Under the pieces are notes generated by a model, which was given only the letters and a program-made list of their open reading frames with translations, had not been told where the DNA came from and made no database searches. A program made the position numbers and the translations under genes. 64,000 nt of DNA from Dryas octopetala. Its lineage: Eukaryota; Streptophyta; Magnoliopsida; Rosales; Rosaceae. Shown here in pieces: positions 1 through 13,600 of the stretch; the stretch's first letter is position 1, and each line of letters opens with the position of its first letter. The stretch spans positions 24,340,835 to 24,404,834 of the forward strand of contig OY992832.1 in NCBI GenBank assembly GCA_963921425.1. The letters are read 5' to 3'.

Positions 1-30
1 GAATCTGAAACCTAATGCTCTGATACCAAA

Positions 31-292
31 TCGACAGGACTGACCCCCAGAATCCACCCTAGACCTAGAGATGGCCCTGTGCGGTCCAACATCATATAGA
101 CATCGGGCTCATTAACTTGAACTACCCTTGGGTTTAAAATAGGGAAATCGGTCAAAGGAAAATTCTATCGAAATTTCAGCAGTCTCTCCTGAAAATATGA
201 CTATCCCGACCTGTGAAAAATGAAGGAAACACTTCTAAACCACAACAGCCACCCCAATCATAACCAAAGGGTCTCAGACCCGTCAAAGTACA
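31..292 (-). mobile_element. LTR fragment with adjacent primer-binding site (D)
   Basis: Read on the minus strand, the sequence passes from GGGTCTGAGACCC to an LTR end CAGTCCTGTCGA and then to TGGTATCAGAGC (28-17), the classic primer-binding site complementary to initiator methionine tRNA. The internal region therefore lies left of the window. The terminal part resembles the last 200 bp of the solo LTR at 42044-44994 (shared GGGTCTGAGACCC, TTTAGAAGTGTTT and GTCCTGT blocks). The upstream limit near 292 is only where the resemblance fades. Confidence 0.6.
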
Positions 293-643
293 GTGATACA
301 ATTCGTTATCATCCTAGCATGGTTTATCAAAGCCATAACTAAACAAAGTTTACAACAAGATAAAAAGATTAACAAAATGGGAACATTTTCCTCAATTTTT
401 CTGACTAGCTTCCTTTTGGTGCTGCTGCATGATTTAAATTGTTTCCATTCATTGGTTATTCCCTTCACAATACAGCTTTAATGCACTAATAATATACAGA
501 CCAATTCCTTGTGAAAAGAAATTGTTTTTTTTAGTTATATTAATTTTATTACCTCTAAGATTTTGCATAATTGCTAAAGTTCCTAATAACGTGGGCTGAG
601 TTTGTTTCCTACGTTATTATTATTTTTAATATTATTTACAAAT
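293..643. other. AT-rich spacer with nothing recognisable
   Basis: Lies between the LTR fragment and the foldback MITE. Two short opposing ORFs have no recognisable protein and look like chance readings. Confidence 0.5.
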
Positions 644-1256
644 GAGAAAAATTTACAAACATGACACATACTTTAATAGTTGTTTCATTTCAGGATATTA
701 ATTTTGATTCGTATTAATGGATGACACATACTTTTATTTTGTGTTAATTAAGGACTTTTTTTTATCTCAACTTTGGCTTGGATCCATCAAAACTTCACCA
801 AATTTAGCAAACTTATATTTGGTTTAAAGCTATGCATCTTCTCTTTACAATCATATAAAGATTACTCAAATCGGACATGTATAACTCCAGATAATTGGCC
901 TAAAAGTAGGGTATTTGAAATTGTCCAATCGGACATCGGGGCAAAAATTTGAAAAATCGTTTCGGGTACCCTACTTTGGGGCTGATTATCTGGAGTTGTA
1001 GAGATCTGATTTGGGTGATTTTTATACGGTTGTAAAGAGGAGATGCATATCTTTAAATCCAGTATAATTTTTCTGAGTTTAGTGAAGTTTTAATAGGTCC
1101 AACGTCGGGCCAAAGTTGAGATAAAAACTGAAAAAAAAAACATAGTCTTTAATTGACACAAAATGAAAGTATATGTCCTCCATTAATACAAAACAAAATT
1201 AATGTCTTGAAATGAAACAACTATCAAAGTATTTGTACTCTTTGTAAATTTTTCCC
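644..1256. mobile_element. 613-bp foldback MITE with about 290-bp terminal inverted repeats
   Basis: The left arm (from GAGAAAAATTTACAAA) returns inverted at the right end (GTAAATTTTTCCC). The two arms pair almost to the centre near 930, including the shared block around ACTCCAGATAAT. Flanks TTTACAAAT (635-643) and TTTGAAAAT (1257-1265) agree at 7 of 9 positions, consistent with an aged 9-bp target-site duplication. Arm length and TSD size suggest a Mutator-type non-autonomous element. No ORF of interest. Confidence 0.7.
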
Positions 1257-3140
1257 TTTGAAAATAAACAAATTTTACTACTAACAAAAGCAACATTACA
1301 GAGCTTAGTGGACAAATAGTCGACCACAATAAACTAACAAAAGAAAACGAAACCTGTCAGCCATAAAACTACCAGTGACTCAGTGAGTATAAAACCCAGA
1401 TTAAACCAGAAAAATACCAAATAGAACTGAAAACTAGACAAAAACTATAGCTGCTTTCCAATGAAACAAAATTGCCGAAAATGAACAGCCACAAAGAAAT
1501 CAACTGTAACCCATAGTAGTTCTAAATCCATCTTTCTACAAATTTATGTCTTGAATATATACTTCCAATGTTACATCTTTACATTGACATAGAATAGGGT
1601 GCTAATGGCATTACTGAATCCCTACATATATTGCTTACAAAAAACAAGAACGAAAACCTTTGCTTATTTATGGTTTTTAGTATTGTTGGGGCCTCCTCAT
1701 TTTAGTCTTGTCTACTGGTGGATGGTGGTATATATATATATATATTTCTGCATTTAAATTATAAAATTCATACATTTAATTACCATTTTAATTATTCAGA
1801 GATTGCTACGTAGCTAGGTTTTCCTCATTTTGCATGGCATGTAAAAATTGAGTGCTTTTCATGGTAGACTCGTGACTTGTAATCCACTTCATAGTGTCTT
1901 CATCCGTTGGATAAACATTGATCAAGAGGAGATACAAGGACTTTGTTTCACTTGAAATTGTAAAATCTTATAATGTTCGGTTCTGATTTATTTTTGTTCG
2001 TTTGTTTCTTGCTAGCTAGGATATATATTTTTGTTTTGTTTGACAGCTCTTCTTTTTCCTTTTTTGCTTCAACAATTGTCTTCGTTGTGGTTTGGCAATT
2101 CTGGTGCAAGGACCTCGTTGGCTCCAAGCTCAGAGGTCGCTGGCGAAGTCACCAGCCCTAGATCTTGCTTGGATTTGTTATTGCCATTGCACTTAAAACC
2201 TACCTATTGAAGAACAAAAACTTCATACAAGTTCGCCTTCAACCACTCCCATATTTTGCATCATATTTGACATTTTGTTTTTTCTTTGTTTATTTTTTCA
2301 ACTAAATTTCACTTTTGGTCATTTTAGTTTGGTTCAAGTTCCACTTTTATTGATGGGCACCTGGTACTCGAACATTTTCTTTACTCCTTTTTAGCCATTT
2401 CTTTGAATGTCCTTGAATTCATTCGAGACAACGAGACGTGAGCTGTAATTTCAGTTGTTTTCATTTTGGTCATATACTTTATAAATCATTGCAATTCAAG
2501 GACACACTATTATTTTCATTGATTACTTTGTTAAATCTATCCTTAAATTGCCAACGGTTTATAAGTACATAACTGAAAACGCAACAAATCAAGTTTTAAT
2601 GACAATTCCAGATGAGATTTGTTATCATTACACTCTCTTAAGGAACGTTACCAAGTCAAACTTTGAGGCAGCCGTGTAGCTAATTAAACATATTTATTTC
2701 ATTCCAAGTAGATTTTTGCAAACATTTAAGTTGGCACCTAGGTGTTTCCTGCGCTTCTAGACGAGTAAAACATTAATATATAAAAACTTGAATTTTCAAC
2801 GAAGTTTCCCAAGTGCATCTATAAGAAGGGCTACTAACAATAACATGATTTATACAAGAGCACTTTCAAACAGACCATAAGTGTCGCACTCCTTGGCAAG
2901 CACCTTATACAACTACCATTAGCATGCCTGGTTTGGCATTTTCAGTTTATCCTATTTGGAGGGAGCGCAATAAGAGGATATTTTAGAGTTGGACCAGGTT
3001 GTTTTCAATGCCTTCATAAAAAATGTGAGAGATTATGTACACTTAGTTTCCCATACGATTCCACCCTCCCACCAGCTATCAACTTAATAAGTTCCTCATT
3101 TCAAATGCCATAACATTATGAGTATATGCAATTTAAATGA
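1257..3140. other. intergenic, no gene recognised
   Basis: AT-rich sequence between the foldback MITE and the SINE, with a short TA microsatellite at 1731-1744. A 62-residue hydrophobic ORF at 1973-2161 has no homologue I recognise and no coding-like composition. Confidence 0.5.
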
Positions 3141-3239
3141 GCCGTTAGGGTTAGCCCAGGTTGTAAAAGTGGATGAAGTAATGGGTTATAATTACAATAA
3201 GTCCACGATTTGATTCCCTCAAATGTAACAAAAAAAAAA
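3141..3239 (+). mobile_element. short SINE with A-tail and 13-bp target-site duplication
   Basis: Begins GCCGTTAGGGTTAGCCCAGG, in which TTAGCCCAGG resembles a tRNA-derived A box. GATTTGATTCCC near 3207 resembles a B box. It ends in a run of A. Flanks GCAATTTAAATGA (3128-3140) and GCAATTTAACTGA (3240-3252) match at 12 of 13 positions. The body is shorter than most plant SINEs, so it may be 5' shortened. Confidence 0.6.
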
Positions 3240-3252
3240 GCAATTTAACTGA

Positions 3253-3662
3253 TGCGGTTGGTGTTACGTAACCATATTCAGTAGAATCACTGAATCATAA
3301 GTAAACCCTCCATCGTGTGTGATTCTCACCAACCACAAATAAAACTGTTCCCTGAATACACAACTTGTTGTGACGCACGATAAATCTTCGACGGCCACAG
3401 CAATTGGTAGCAACCATAAATGTAACAAAAGTTTACTAAACAAAATAAAGAATGTACTTCATAGTTATTATGAAAAAAATAAGAAAAACATACAAAATAA
3501 AGATTGCTACTCAAGTCTCTTCTAGGCATATCAAAACTAATGTATTGCTGCTCTTTACTAGTGCTAATGTTTCCCTCACAAATTTTTATAATGGGGCATT
3601 TACGGAGGAAAAAGATGGGAAAATAATGAAACAAGGGGAAGGAAGAAAAGAGAAAGATGTGC
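3253..3662 (-). other. probable 3' UTR and downstream region of DGS1
   Basis: Follows the DGS1 stop codon on the minus strand. No other feature is seen; short ORFs on both strands overlap the last exon as shadows. Confidence 0.4.
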
Positions 3663-6600
3663 CTACTGGCGTGTCACTGCAGGAAGCAAACAGTCGTACA
3701 CCCGTTCCATTCGTGAGGTTACTGTGAGTTTATGTTCCTTTTGAAGGCTGGGCTTTGCCAAATCCATTATATCCTCGCTCAACCTGTTTGCAATATAACA
3801 AGTAAGCTATTTGTCCAAATAAATTATGTACTTCAGAATAATTCCCTCACCTAATTCCCTCACCCAAGAATGCAAGCAAGAACACACAAAATGAACTCAA
3901 ACATAGTATTTAGGGAGTATGTATATACAGCGTTCTGAAACAAACCATTGCCATTCACCAGTTGCTTTTGCGTGCCTCTTGACAGCATGGTATAGGCGAT
4001 CCAGACTATACAACAACAATCCAAACATGCACTGCGCATCTTTCTCCTATAAAATACAAAAAAATATCAAGACTATTTGTTTCTTCAGAATCTCAAACAA
4101 AGCAACAAAACAGCATAAATTAAGTATAGTGTCAATGAACATTGCGCAACAATAATGATCCCGGTTAACTTCACATCAGAAAGAATATATAAAGAACATG
4201 TGAATAAATAATTTGAAAAGATTCTATTATCTGTCATAGGCAATCATGCTACAAATAGAAACAAGGCACAGCAAGACTGATTAATCCTTCCACAATACCG
4301 CACAAATGTGAAAGGCTGTGGCTAAGGGTGTCACAAGTTACTCTTTGTTGGAAGCTAACCATGTGTATGACAGTATGAGGCACCAGATAGATTTTCATTT
4401 GGAATTATGTCTCATTACACTATTATGCTGATAAGGTAAATATGAAAAAAAAAAAAAACAAAAATGGAGTTATTTATGTTGTTAAGGTAAATACATCAGT
4501 TTTCCATATAAATTAGGAGATTAAATGTTACAGTTTTTTTTTTTTTTTTTTAAGCAACATTATTGTGCCCAATTGCCTAAATCTTTCAAGCAAAAGCAAA
4601 ATCTAATATGCTTGCATTTGTGTGGAATTAAAGAGAAAAATAAATGAAAATGAAAAGCAATCAAGTAGTAGTAATTGTTGCCATCTTCTGTTGTTGTGAT
4701 CCTAATTTTAGGTTTTTAGCTATATAATCCTTATTCTGACATTATTATTTCTTAATTTGTTAACAGTTATATATAATGCTTATTTCTCATTAGTTGATGA
4801 ATTTCTTCTCCTGTGCAAATCTTTTGGATGTCACTTAGTTAATCGCTTCAGTATACATATCAGGCATAAGTAAGAGAAAAAATAATGAATCCTTTCAATA
4901 CTTCTCGATGCATATATACATATAATCCTTGAATTGCATGAGTAAAACAGCAGCTTGATATGATTGCTTTTTAATTTTATTTTATAAATGAATGTCATTT
5001 GAGAAAGTTGCCCCTTTACATTATTGATTTGTATACCTTGGCACTCTTCTAGTAAACCTTCTATTTATCAGGGAGAAACAAAACAAAATGTCTAGAATTG
5101 AATTCTTACCATCCCTTGATCAACAAAAGTATGATACTGCATAATCCTTTTCTCAACCTCCACAACAAGTAACCTCCTCTGGAGCCGGGCAACTCTTCCC
5201 CTACCTTCTGCTCTAGTATCCTGATTTACATAAGCAGAAATGAGAGTGAACAAAATACAACAAATGGGTAGAGAAGAATACATATATAAAGATGATGATT
5301 TCAAAGGGGTAACTGCTCTATAAAGCAGGTTTGCACTATTGGAATGTTTTCAAAAGAATTTAGCTTTCATGTCCTTTTATAATGTTCATCTGGCCTACAC
5401 TGTGAGGAATGTAAAGTAACTTTTGTAGTCCAGAATGTAATAAATCGCTGAACATCTCACAATTATAACACCTCATACAAATTTTGAATGTCAGAGACAG
5501 AAAAAGTATACAGAGAGTTGAATTCTAGGTGTTTAAGAAAGTGTCAGCAGAAGGTTCTGCTGCTGGCCACATGAGGAGGTAAATGCTCTCAATCAACAGA
5601 GTTACAAGCCCTCACATAAGTGTATTAAGGACATTTTTTGAGAGAGCAAAAACCATCTTATTCAACGACATTTGAATTTTCACATAGCTCCTTACGTTTT
5701 ATAAAATAATGACATTTCTTTAATTGTTCTTAATTTCAACTCTCACAATATTTCCACATCTATTCATATCTCCATATCTAGTATACCCAACGTATATTTA
5801 ATATGAAATATTTAGTTATGCATTCATAAAATTATTTGGTAAATTTACGAAAACTTACATTTCAAATCAAATATTTATCTCTCATGTACCATTTTTTAAC
5901 ATATCAAAATAAAATAAAAAATAAGAAAACTCTATCATATTTTGAAATATAAAATTAGTAAGTAATCAATCGTTTCTTCTGTGGCTATCTTCCAATTATT
6001 AATAATAGAATTGCCAAAAAGGTCAATGGTCTTTAAGCCAAATGATATCTCTGCCAGTAAGTCAGGAGTGAACGGTGATGTCATGGGTTAAATTCATCTT
6101 GAGCTGAAAACTAAACATATTTAGGCTATACTACATTTTTTGATACATTTAGTTTGGATCTGGATCAAATCTTGAATTTAGACCAAAATTACATCTATGT
6201 CAACTTAATTGTGAGGCAAAAAGCAAAAGTGGAGGGCGCAAAAGAGGGAGATGGAAATACAAGGATGTTTCATAAGGTGGTGAATGGAAGGAAAAATAGA
6301 AACTTAATAAAGATATTAAAGTTGGGTGATGGACTATAACTAAGGACGGAGAAGGATTGAGGAAGAAATAATTGACTTAAAGACTTTATTTGAAAGAAAT
6401 GGGCGTACGACCAATATTAGAGGGTTCGGTAACACATCCTATATCGGCAGAAAAGGCTAGATGGTTGGAATGGCCTTTTATAGAAGAGGAAATTAGGAGG
6501 GAAATTTTTGAGTGCTGTAAAGATTCCTGGTCCTGATGGATATTCTTTGGGGATGTGTCAGCACTGTTGGGAGATTTTAAGAGAGGGTTTGTTTAGGGTG

Positions 6601-9600
6601 TTTGGGGAATTTTATAAAAATGGGATTATAAACATAGGGAGTAATGAGACCTACACGTCCAATCCCCAAGAGAGCAGATGCTGTAAGGGTTGGGGGCTTT
6701 AGGCCAATAAGCTGGGTAAAGCGTTTGTACAAGATTATTACAAGGTACTATCCCAAACGTTGATGAAGGTGTTGGGAGATACAATTTCTCAAACTCAAGG
6801 ACCACTTGTTAAAGGGATGATAGATTTTGGATGCTGTTTTAATTGAAAATGAGGTAGTGGAGAGGTGAGGAATGTTAGCGTGAGAATAAGAGTTTATGTT
6901 TATAAAAAGGAAAAATATCAATTTAGCTGGTTACGTGTCTCAGACACCCATGGATTTATGTGTTTGATGAATTCTGGGATATGGAAAGAACAAGAGGTCC
7001 TGTTGTCGGTTGGGTTGGTTGTTTTAGAAGTGTTATTCTTCATGTCCTACAGGGAGGACTTCCAATAAGAATCCCCTCTGGATTTATAAGGGAGACTGCG
7101 GGATTTACGATAAGAATCCTATTTGGATTGACTTCCCACGATAAACTTAAGTGTAAGTCAGAATAGTGGGATTGACACTTAATCGGGGTCGGACCCCAGG
7201 ACCATCTTGGGTTCTAAGGTGGAGTTCGGGGGGGTTTTAAGTTGGAGTCCTGGGGTGCTCCTAAATGGTGTCAACGCAAAAAGTTGGAACCAATGAGATA
7301 ATCTATAGCATGAAAATACATCTTCATATGGCATACACTCACATGTGCAGTAAATAACAATTTCCACTAGAATCTTAAACTTAAGAACAGTTAGAAAAAC
7401 TTCAGATAACTCTCCTACCCGTTTGAACCATGCACGCAATAACATCAGCAGAATGAGCGAGAAAAAGAATGCCGGTAATGCAGCTAGAACAGCAAAATTG
7501 ATCTCATTTGCCCTCAGAATCTGGTTCAGTTCAAGCATTGCCCTGTTCATAAGATTATCTTTAGGAAGCAAAACACAAAACAAGATAGTGAATCTGAAAA
7601 ACTTGCTTATTTACCAAAGATAGCAGAATGAGAAACTCACGTTTCAATATCCAGCTTTAGCTTCTGAACCTGTGTCGCACCAAGCATTGGTAACATGAGA
7701 AATACTATAAACAGCAGGAACTGCATTGATAGGTACATGACTAAATGCATATTACCTGGATCAGTAAAGCACGAGCCAGCTCTCCATTAACAAGGTTCTG
7801 AATAGGATGTGTAAGTTCCTTTTCGTACCTATATATTCAGAAAATTAACAAATGCACCTCTTTTCATACAAGATGTGGGACTTGCTAATAAAATTAATAA
7901 TTTATTAACAAAGCCTTTAATAAATTAAATTTCAAATGCAAACTAAATGTGGACAGGAAAATTTTGAACTTTTAAGTGCAAGAGAGAGTGCAGAATTTAC
8001 ATCTTTTGTTTCGTACGTTCCAATAATTATGTCCAACTATCTTTCTTTACCTCCTAAAATGTTTTCCCGTATGCAAAAGTCAGCAAAAATATATTTTCCA
8101 AATTACGCTCCTACCAGAAGTCCTCTTTTCCTTCAATCTTAAGTTGGAAAGTCAAAAAAATAGGCACACTAATGGAAAATAACAAATATAACAAACACTG
8201 ATCTGTTATTTTGACAATATTTTATTTTTAAATATGAAAACAATTCCACTTTTTTTTTTTTTAGTAGGAAACAGGAATTTGAATGAAAATTAAATTTTAA
8301 GAAAAAAAACACACACACACACCAAGGGATGGATAAGAAGTCTGTCTGACCCAAGCTACAAAAGGCAAAACACACTAGGACCAACCAAGCAAAGTGAAAC
8401 AAGCACAAAATTCCAGCCCAATCACGATGACTCAGAGTAAAGGGAACATCAAATTGCTTTGACAAAGACGCCCATAAGGAATCCGAAAACCTAGTTCTGT
8501 CTCAAACTGAAACCAATCTTCTTCCCTTTCTTCAAAGATTCTTCTATTCCTTTCCTTATCTTCAAGAAATCTAATTGTCCCAATAAATTAAAAAAACTAA
8601 TTTTGGGATTTATGAATTCAGTCTACATAATATCAATAAAAAAACTTAAAATAAAAAATACATTGATATCACAGTAGAAGGATTGACGTGTTTTATTTTT
8701 TTGATATTAGATGGAGTTTTTCATTCTATACAATTCACTAGTCTTGATAACTGATATTGACAAATTGTTATCTTGGTTTTGTCCCATCCTGTAATCTGAA
8801 CGAGTGGCACGTAGACTGACTCTGGTAAAAGTTCCTTGACATTTCTGATCATATAAATGACCTGGTTCAGATGGATCTTAACCAATTGAAAGTGAAGTCT
8901 ATTATTTCTGTATTAATAGATTAATGAATGGCATATTAAATGCACTAAGAAGATAAAATCTAAAATTACAAATTCGCATGAGACCCTTCATATTTATTAT
9001 ATTTTTATCAGGTCGCTACATGAACAAAAATTCATTGAGCTTGGACTGGCTACGCAGCTCTGCAACTAATAAATTGGTTGGTTTACCATGGCACACATTC
9101 AGCAATTCCATAACATATTTTCCAATTTACATTAAATTCCATGGTCTACTGCATCCAAAAGTCTCACAGATGTTTCAAGGAAATTGTTAATGTCAAGACT
9201 CTGGACAAAAGAGCATAAAAACTATTTTAAATATTTCCACAACCAACTAGCAGCAAGCACAATAGAAATACCAACCTCGCCATAACTATTTCAAGCATTT
9301 CCTGATCTGATGCATTCTCCGGGATTTTTTCGCCTTTCGTCTGCTCACTGAAAGCCAACAACATTCTGCAAATCAAGCAGATAGAAACGTTAGGGATATA
9401 TCAATTCTGCATTCTCTGGGAACTTTTTAACCTTTGGTTTTTATGTCAGCTGAAAAATAAGCCAATTCAAAACATAACGACCATATACAACAAATTCCAT
9501 CACATAATTCCTCTAAATATTCCATATACAACATATTCCATATCACATATAGTATTATGCCTAGTATAAGTGATTTCCAATGGCAAGAAAATTTTTCCTC

Positions 9601-10155
9601 TAGTACATATATTGATGTAACTAGCAGGTACCACAACTGATCCAAAAGATGAATAGAAAATGACATAGTGAAGATTTAACAGTCAGAAAGATTCCTATTT
9701 CTTCAAAACCACATTATTCATTTTGTATATCCAACACTGATAACATTTTCAAGTATCTGATGGATATATCCAGATAAGTTGATACCATGTTCTTGGTCCC
9801 ACTGGTCTATTAATTCAAATGTGGACTGTGTAGACAAGAATGGATCCATTTTAGAAGAGGGCTGCTATTTGCACACCCTTTCCTCACTTTTTCTCACTTC
9901 ACACCCCCATACTCCTCCCACAATTAAAATTTCTCATATACACACCCCTCCCAATTACCAAAATATCCCAACTTATACACTCCCCTTCCAAAGTTTTCAC
10001 ACCCCTGAAAACCAACACACACCCCACCCCGACACCTCCCTCAGCCACCCTCACCGTCGGCAAGGTCGCCGGCGGCTCAACCCTTCCCTTCCCTTCCCTT
10101 CTCTCTCTCCCTCTCTCCTTTCCTTTCTCTCCTTCCATTTCTCTTCTTCCCTCTG

Positions 10156-10206
<51 letters not shown>

Positions 10207-10570
10207 CAGCCCACCCCCTCCCTTGCTCCTCCCCCCACCCAACTTGCACACATGCATGCAGAGCCGCCAAGATCACGCCGACCACCCAACCTACCCAGCT
10301 TGCCGGAGAAGAAAACAAAAAAATAAAAAATTTGTAAGTGGTTCGGCGGACCAGTGCCGAAACCGATGGTTTCGTTCAGTAGGTACCCGCCGAACAATCC
10401 TATTTTATTCGGCGGCTACCTACCGAATGAAACCACCGGTTTCGGCACTGGTCCGCCGAACCACCTGCATATATATATTTTTTTGGATGTTCAGGGGTGG
10501 CTGGGTTCCTGTTGCTGGGGTGGTCCCCGGAGCATGTGGTCGCACAGAAAAGGAGAGAGGAGAGAAGGAA

Positions 10571-10643
<73 letters not shown>

Positions 10644-13600
10644 GGGGAGGAGTGTGTACGCACGGGGTGGCTGGGTTGAAAAGCCAGGGTGTGGGTAGTG
10701 GGAGTATGGCAGGGGGAGGTGGTGCGGCAGGGGGAGTGTTGCAAGGGGAAGGTGCTGCGGCAGGGGGAGGGTTGCAAGGGGGAGGGGAAGGTGGTGCGAC
10801 AGGGGGAGGGGAGGGGGATAGCAGAAGGAGGAAGGGTGGTGGAACGGGTAGGGGGAATGAGGAGTGTTGCAGGGGGAGGTGGTGTGGCAGGGGAAGGTGG
10901 ATGAGAAAGGGGAGGGAAGGGGGATGACTAATCTGGGAAGAAGAGAGAGGGGTGTGTAGTGTATTTTCACATTGGGGTAAATTTATAATTTCACTAATTA
11001 AGTAATAGGGGTGTGTAAAAAGAAAAAAAAAGGGTGTGCAAATAGCAGCTCTCTTTTAGAATATTTGGAGACATTGAAGTTTATTATGGCAATCTAAGGA
11101 TAAAAATATCAATGTCAGTAGAAATATCGATGGTCTAGATTTACGTAAATATGGACAGATATATCGATATCAGCAATAGAGGAAAAGAAAATGAATATTT
11201 GCTTTAAATCATGGATTTGCATACTTGAGGCAATCTTTGAATTATCCATTCAGTTTTCCTAATTGTAGTGAATTAAACGACTAACTTAATATTTCCTCTT
11301 TAACAACATATCTTTCTCCTCCATGCTTTTTATTTCTCCCTAATAATACCATTAGAGTAGACAAGTTATTCTGTCATGGTTAAAGATTTCAAGTCTCCAC
11401 ATTAATTGTGAATTAAACGTCATCTCTTTACAGTAAAAAATGACAAACCATCCACCACTGTCAAAGCCACTCACAATGACATAAAACTGGACAAGTCACA
11501 AGCTGTTTGCTGACCACTTTCATGACTTGAGAAAGATGATTTGCATGATTATCATTTACTATCCAAGATTCAAGTAAATAAAAGTTTGAACTGAAGTGGG
11601 AGATAACACATTAACCTATGAAGAGAATTAGAAGTTAGTTGTACTTCTTCAAACTCCATCATTCCTTTGTGCCTTTTCCTGAATGTCTCAAAAAGTTCAT
11701 CTCTAATAGACAGAAGCTGGAAAAAATTGATTCAAAAAAAGAACTTGAGTCATTAACATATTCAGAGATATTTCTACAAATATGAACAACGTTAATTGCT
11801 TATAAAGTATTTGGAGAGAGAGAGAGAGAGAGACCGGTGGCGGGGAAGAGTAATTGTCAGCTTTGCTATGATATTTAAAATATAAAAAATATTAACAAAA
11901 AAACTACAGTACAATATCATCTTCATTCTCAAGTACATACAGGCAGGATGAAGTTAAATGGAAAATATCATCTTAATTGTAGATAACATGTGAGGTTAAA
12001 TGTACACTTCACATCTTTCCATACTTCTGTTGAGAGGATCTGAAACTGGTTAGGATATCGCTACCTAGTGGAGCATGAGAGGATACGAGCAGACTTTAAT
12101 CAATAACGAAAGCCTATGTTTTCATTAAGAAAAATAAGCAACCTCTATTAGTTGCTACTGGAGCAAATCTAAGTAGTCAAAAAGACTTCAAATAGCCAAA
12201 GGATGATTTTATGAATAATCAAAATCGAGAATCTTGTCTAACTGTGGTTTTAGCCTCTATATATAAGAATATGGATACTTCTAAGAAACAATTACAGAAT
12301 AAAATCCTAGCTCTTAATCACCAATATAGTTTCATCCATCCAAAATAACTCAAGGAACAAAAAGGCGCTGATATTTGAAAATCTAAGTACTGCTACATGA
12401 TGCAGAAATTTGAAACTATAAGTGTCAAATTGGCTTTCTGCATGGTATTAATCAATACAATAATGCTAGTTGTCCCACATTTTTTTTCCCACATTTGTAT
12501 CCCACCTGATGTGTCATTACTTTACTAGAAGGGTATTTCCTTTTTCTTTTTTAGGTTTTATTTTTTAATTTTTAGTGTCCAATGTATGAATGCCATATAA
12601 GATGGTATGAAATTGTGGTATAAACATGTGGTAAGTGTAGCATTACTGTAATCAATATAGATTATTACAAATATATTTTTCTATAGGAAACAAAGACATT
12701 ATTATGCACATATCAAAAAATTACAAACTCATAACAAGTCGTGGACAAGTCCAAAAGTATTACAAAACACAAAGGGTAAAGCTAACAGTACAATAGCTAC
12801 CTCATCAACAAACTGCAGCTCCCCAATTTGAAAAAATAAAAACAGTAATACCGCTAAACTCAGTATTTACAAAAGCCCATTAAACAAAAGGTAAATTAGT
12901 GAAAAGCCACTAAATTCATCCCGGCTGAGTAGTAAACACTCACAATTAGTTTATTTCTTTTCCAACCATTTTTTTATAATTTGTTACTTGTTGCAGCCCT
13001 TAGTCAAAGCTCATTGTCCATGTGTTTGGATTTTTGTTGTCCCAAATTACGTTTCTATCCTTTTTTCCTTTTTTTTTTTTTATGTAAACTACGCTCACTC
13101 TGGGGTCCGTGTGCCACTTGTATACATGATGCATGCTGCACTACTTGGACTCCAATTCTTAGAGTCTTGAACTATGATATTTAAATAATAAATAAAAAAC
13201 TCACTTGAAAAAATAAAAGAAAAAAACTATATCATACCTAATTTTTATTCTTTTTATAGTAAATTAGCTAGAAGCCCAAAATATCTGGTAAAAGTTATAC
13301 TTATTTTTGGGGCCCATGCAAGGGCTTAAATAAATTTTTTTCCCAAGTTGATAGCCATTCAAATGGTGAATTTTTATTTTATTTTATTATAAATAGGTGT
13401 TTCAGTAATACAAAAATAATGTGTAATGTTGTCACATATATTAAAAAAAAACTACATCATACAATCATACCTAATTTTTATTCTTTTTATACTTATTCTT
13501 GAGGCCCATGCAATGGCTTAAATAAATATTTTTCCCGTGTTAAATGTCGTTCAAACGAAAAAATTTTAAATTTCTTTTATTCTTTTTTTAATAGATGAAT

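Noticed and set aside
10340..10462. R core palindrome as a microRNA precursor
   Set aside because: The arms are long and the family is repetitive and bounded by transposon ends; without small-RNA data a transposon origin is simpler.
9779..10927. 382-residue ORF across R1
   Set aside because: Composed of CT/GA repeat translations (Ser-Leu and Arg-Glu runs) and crosses the element boundary; opposite-strand ORFs are equally long.
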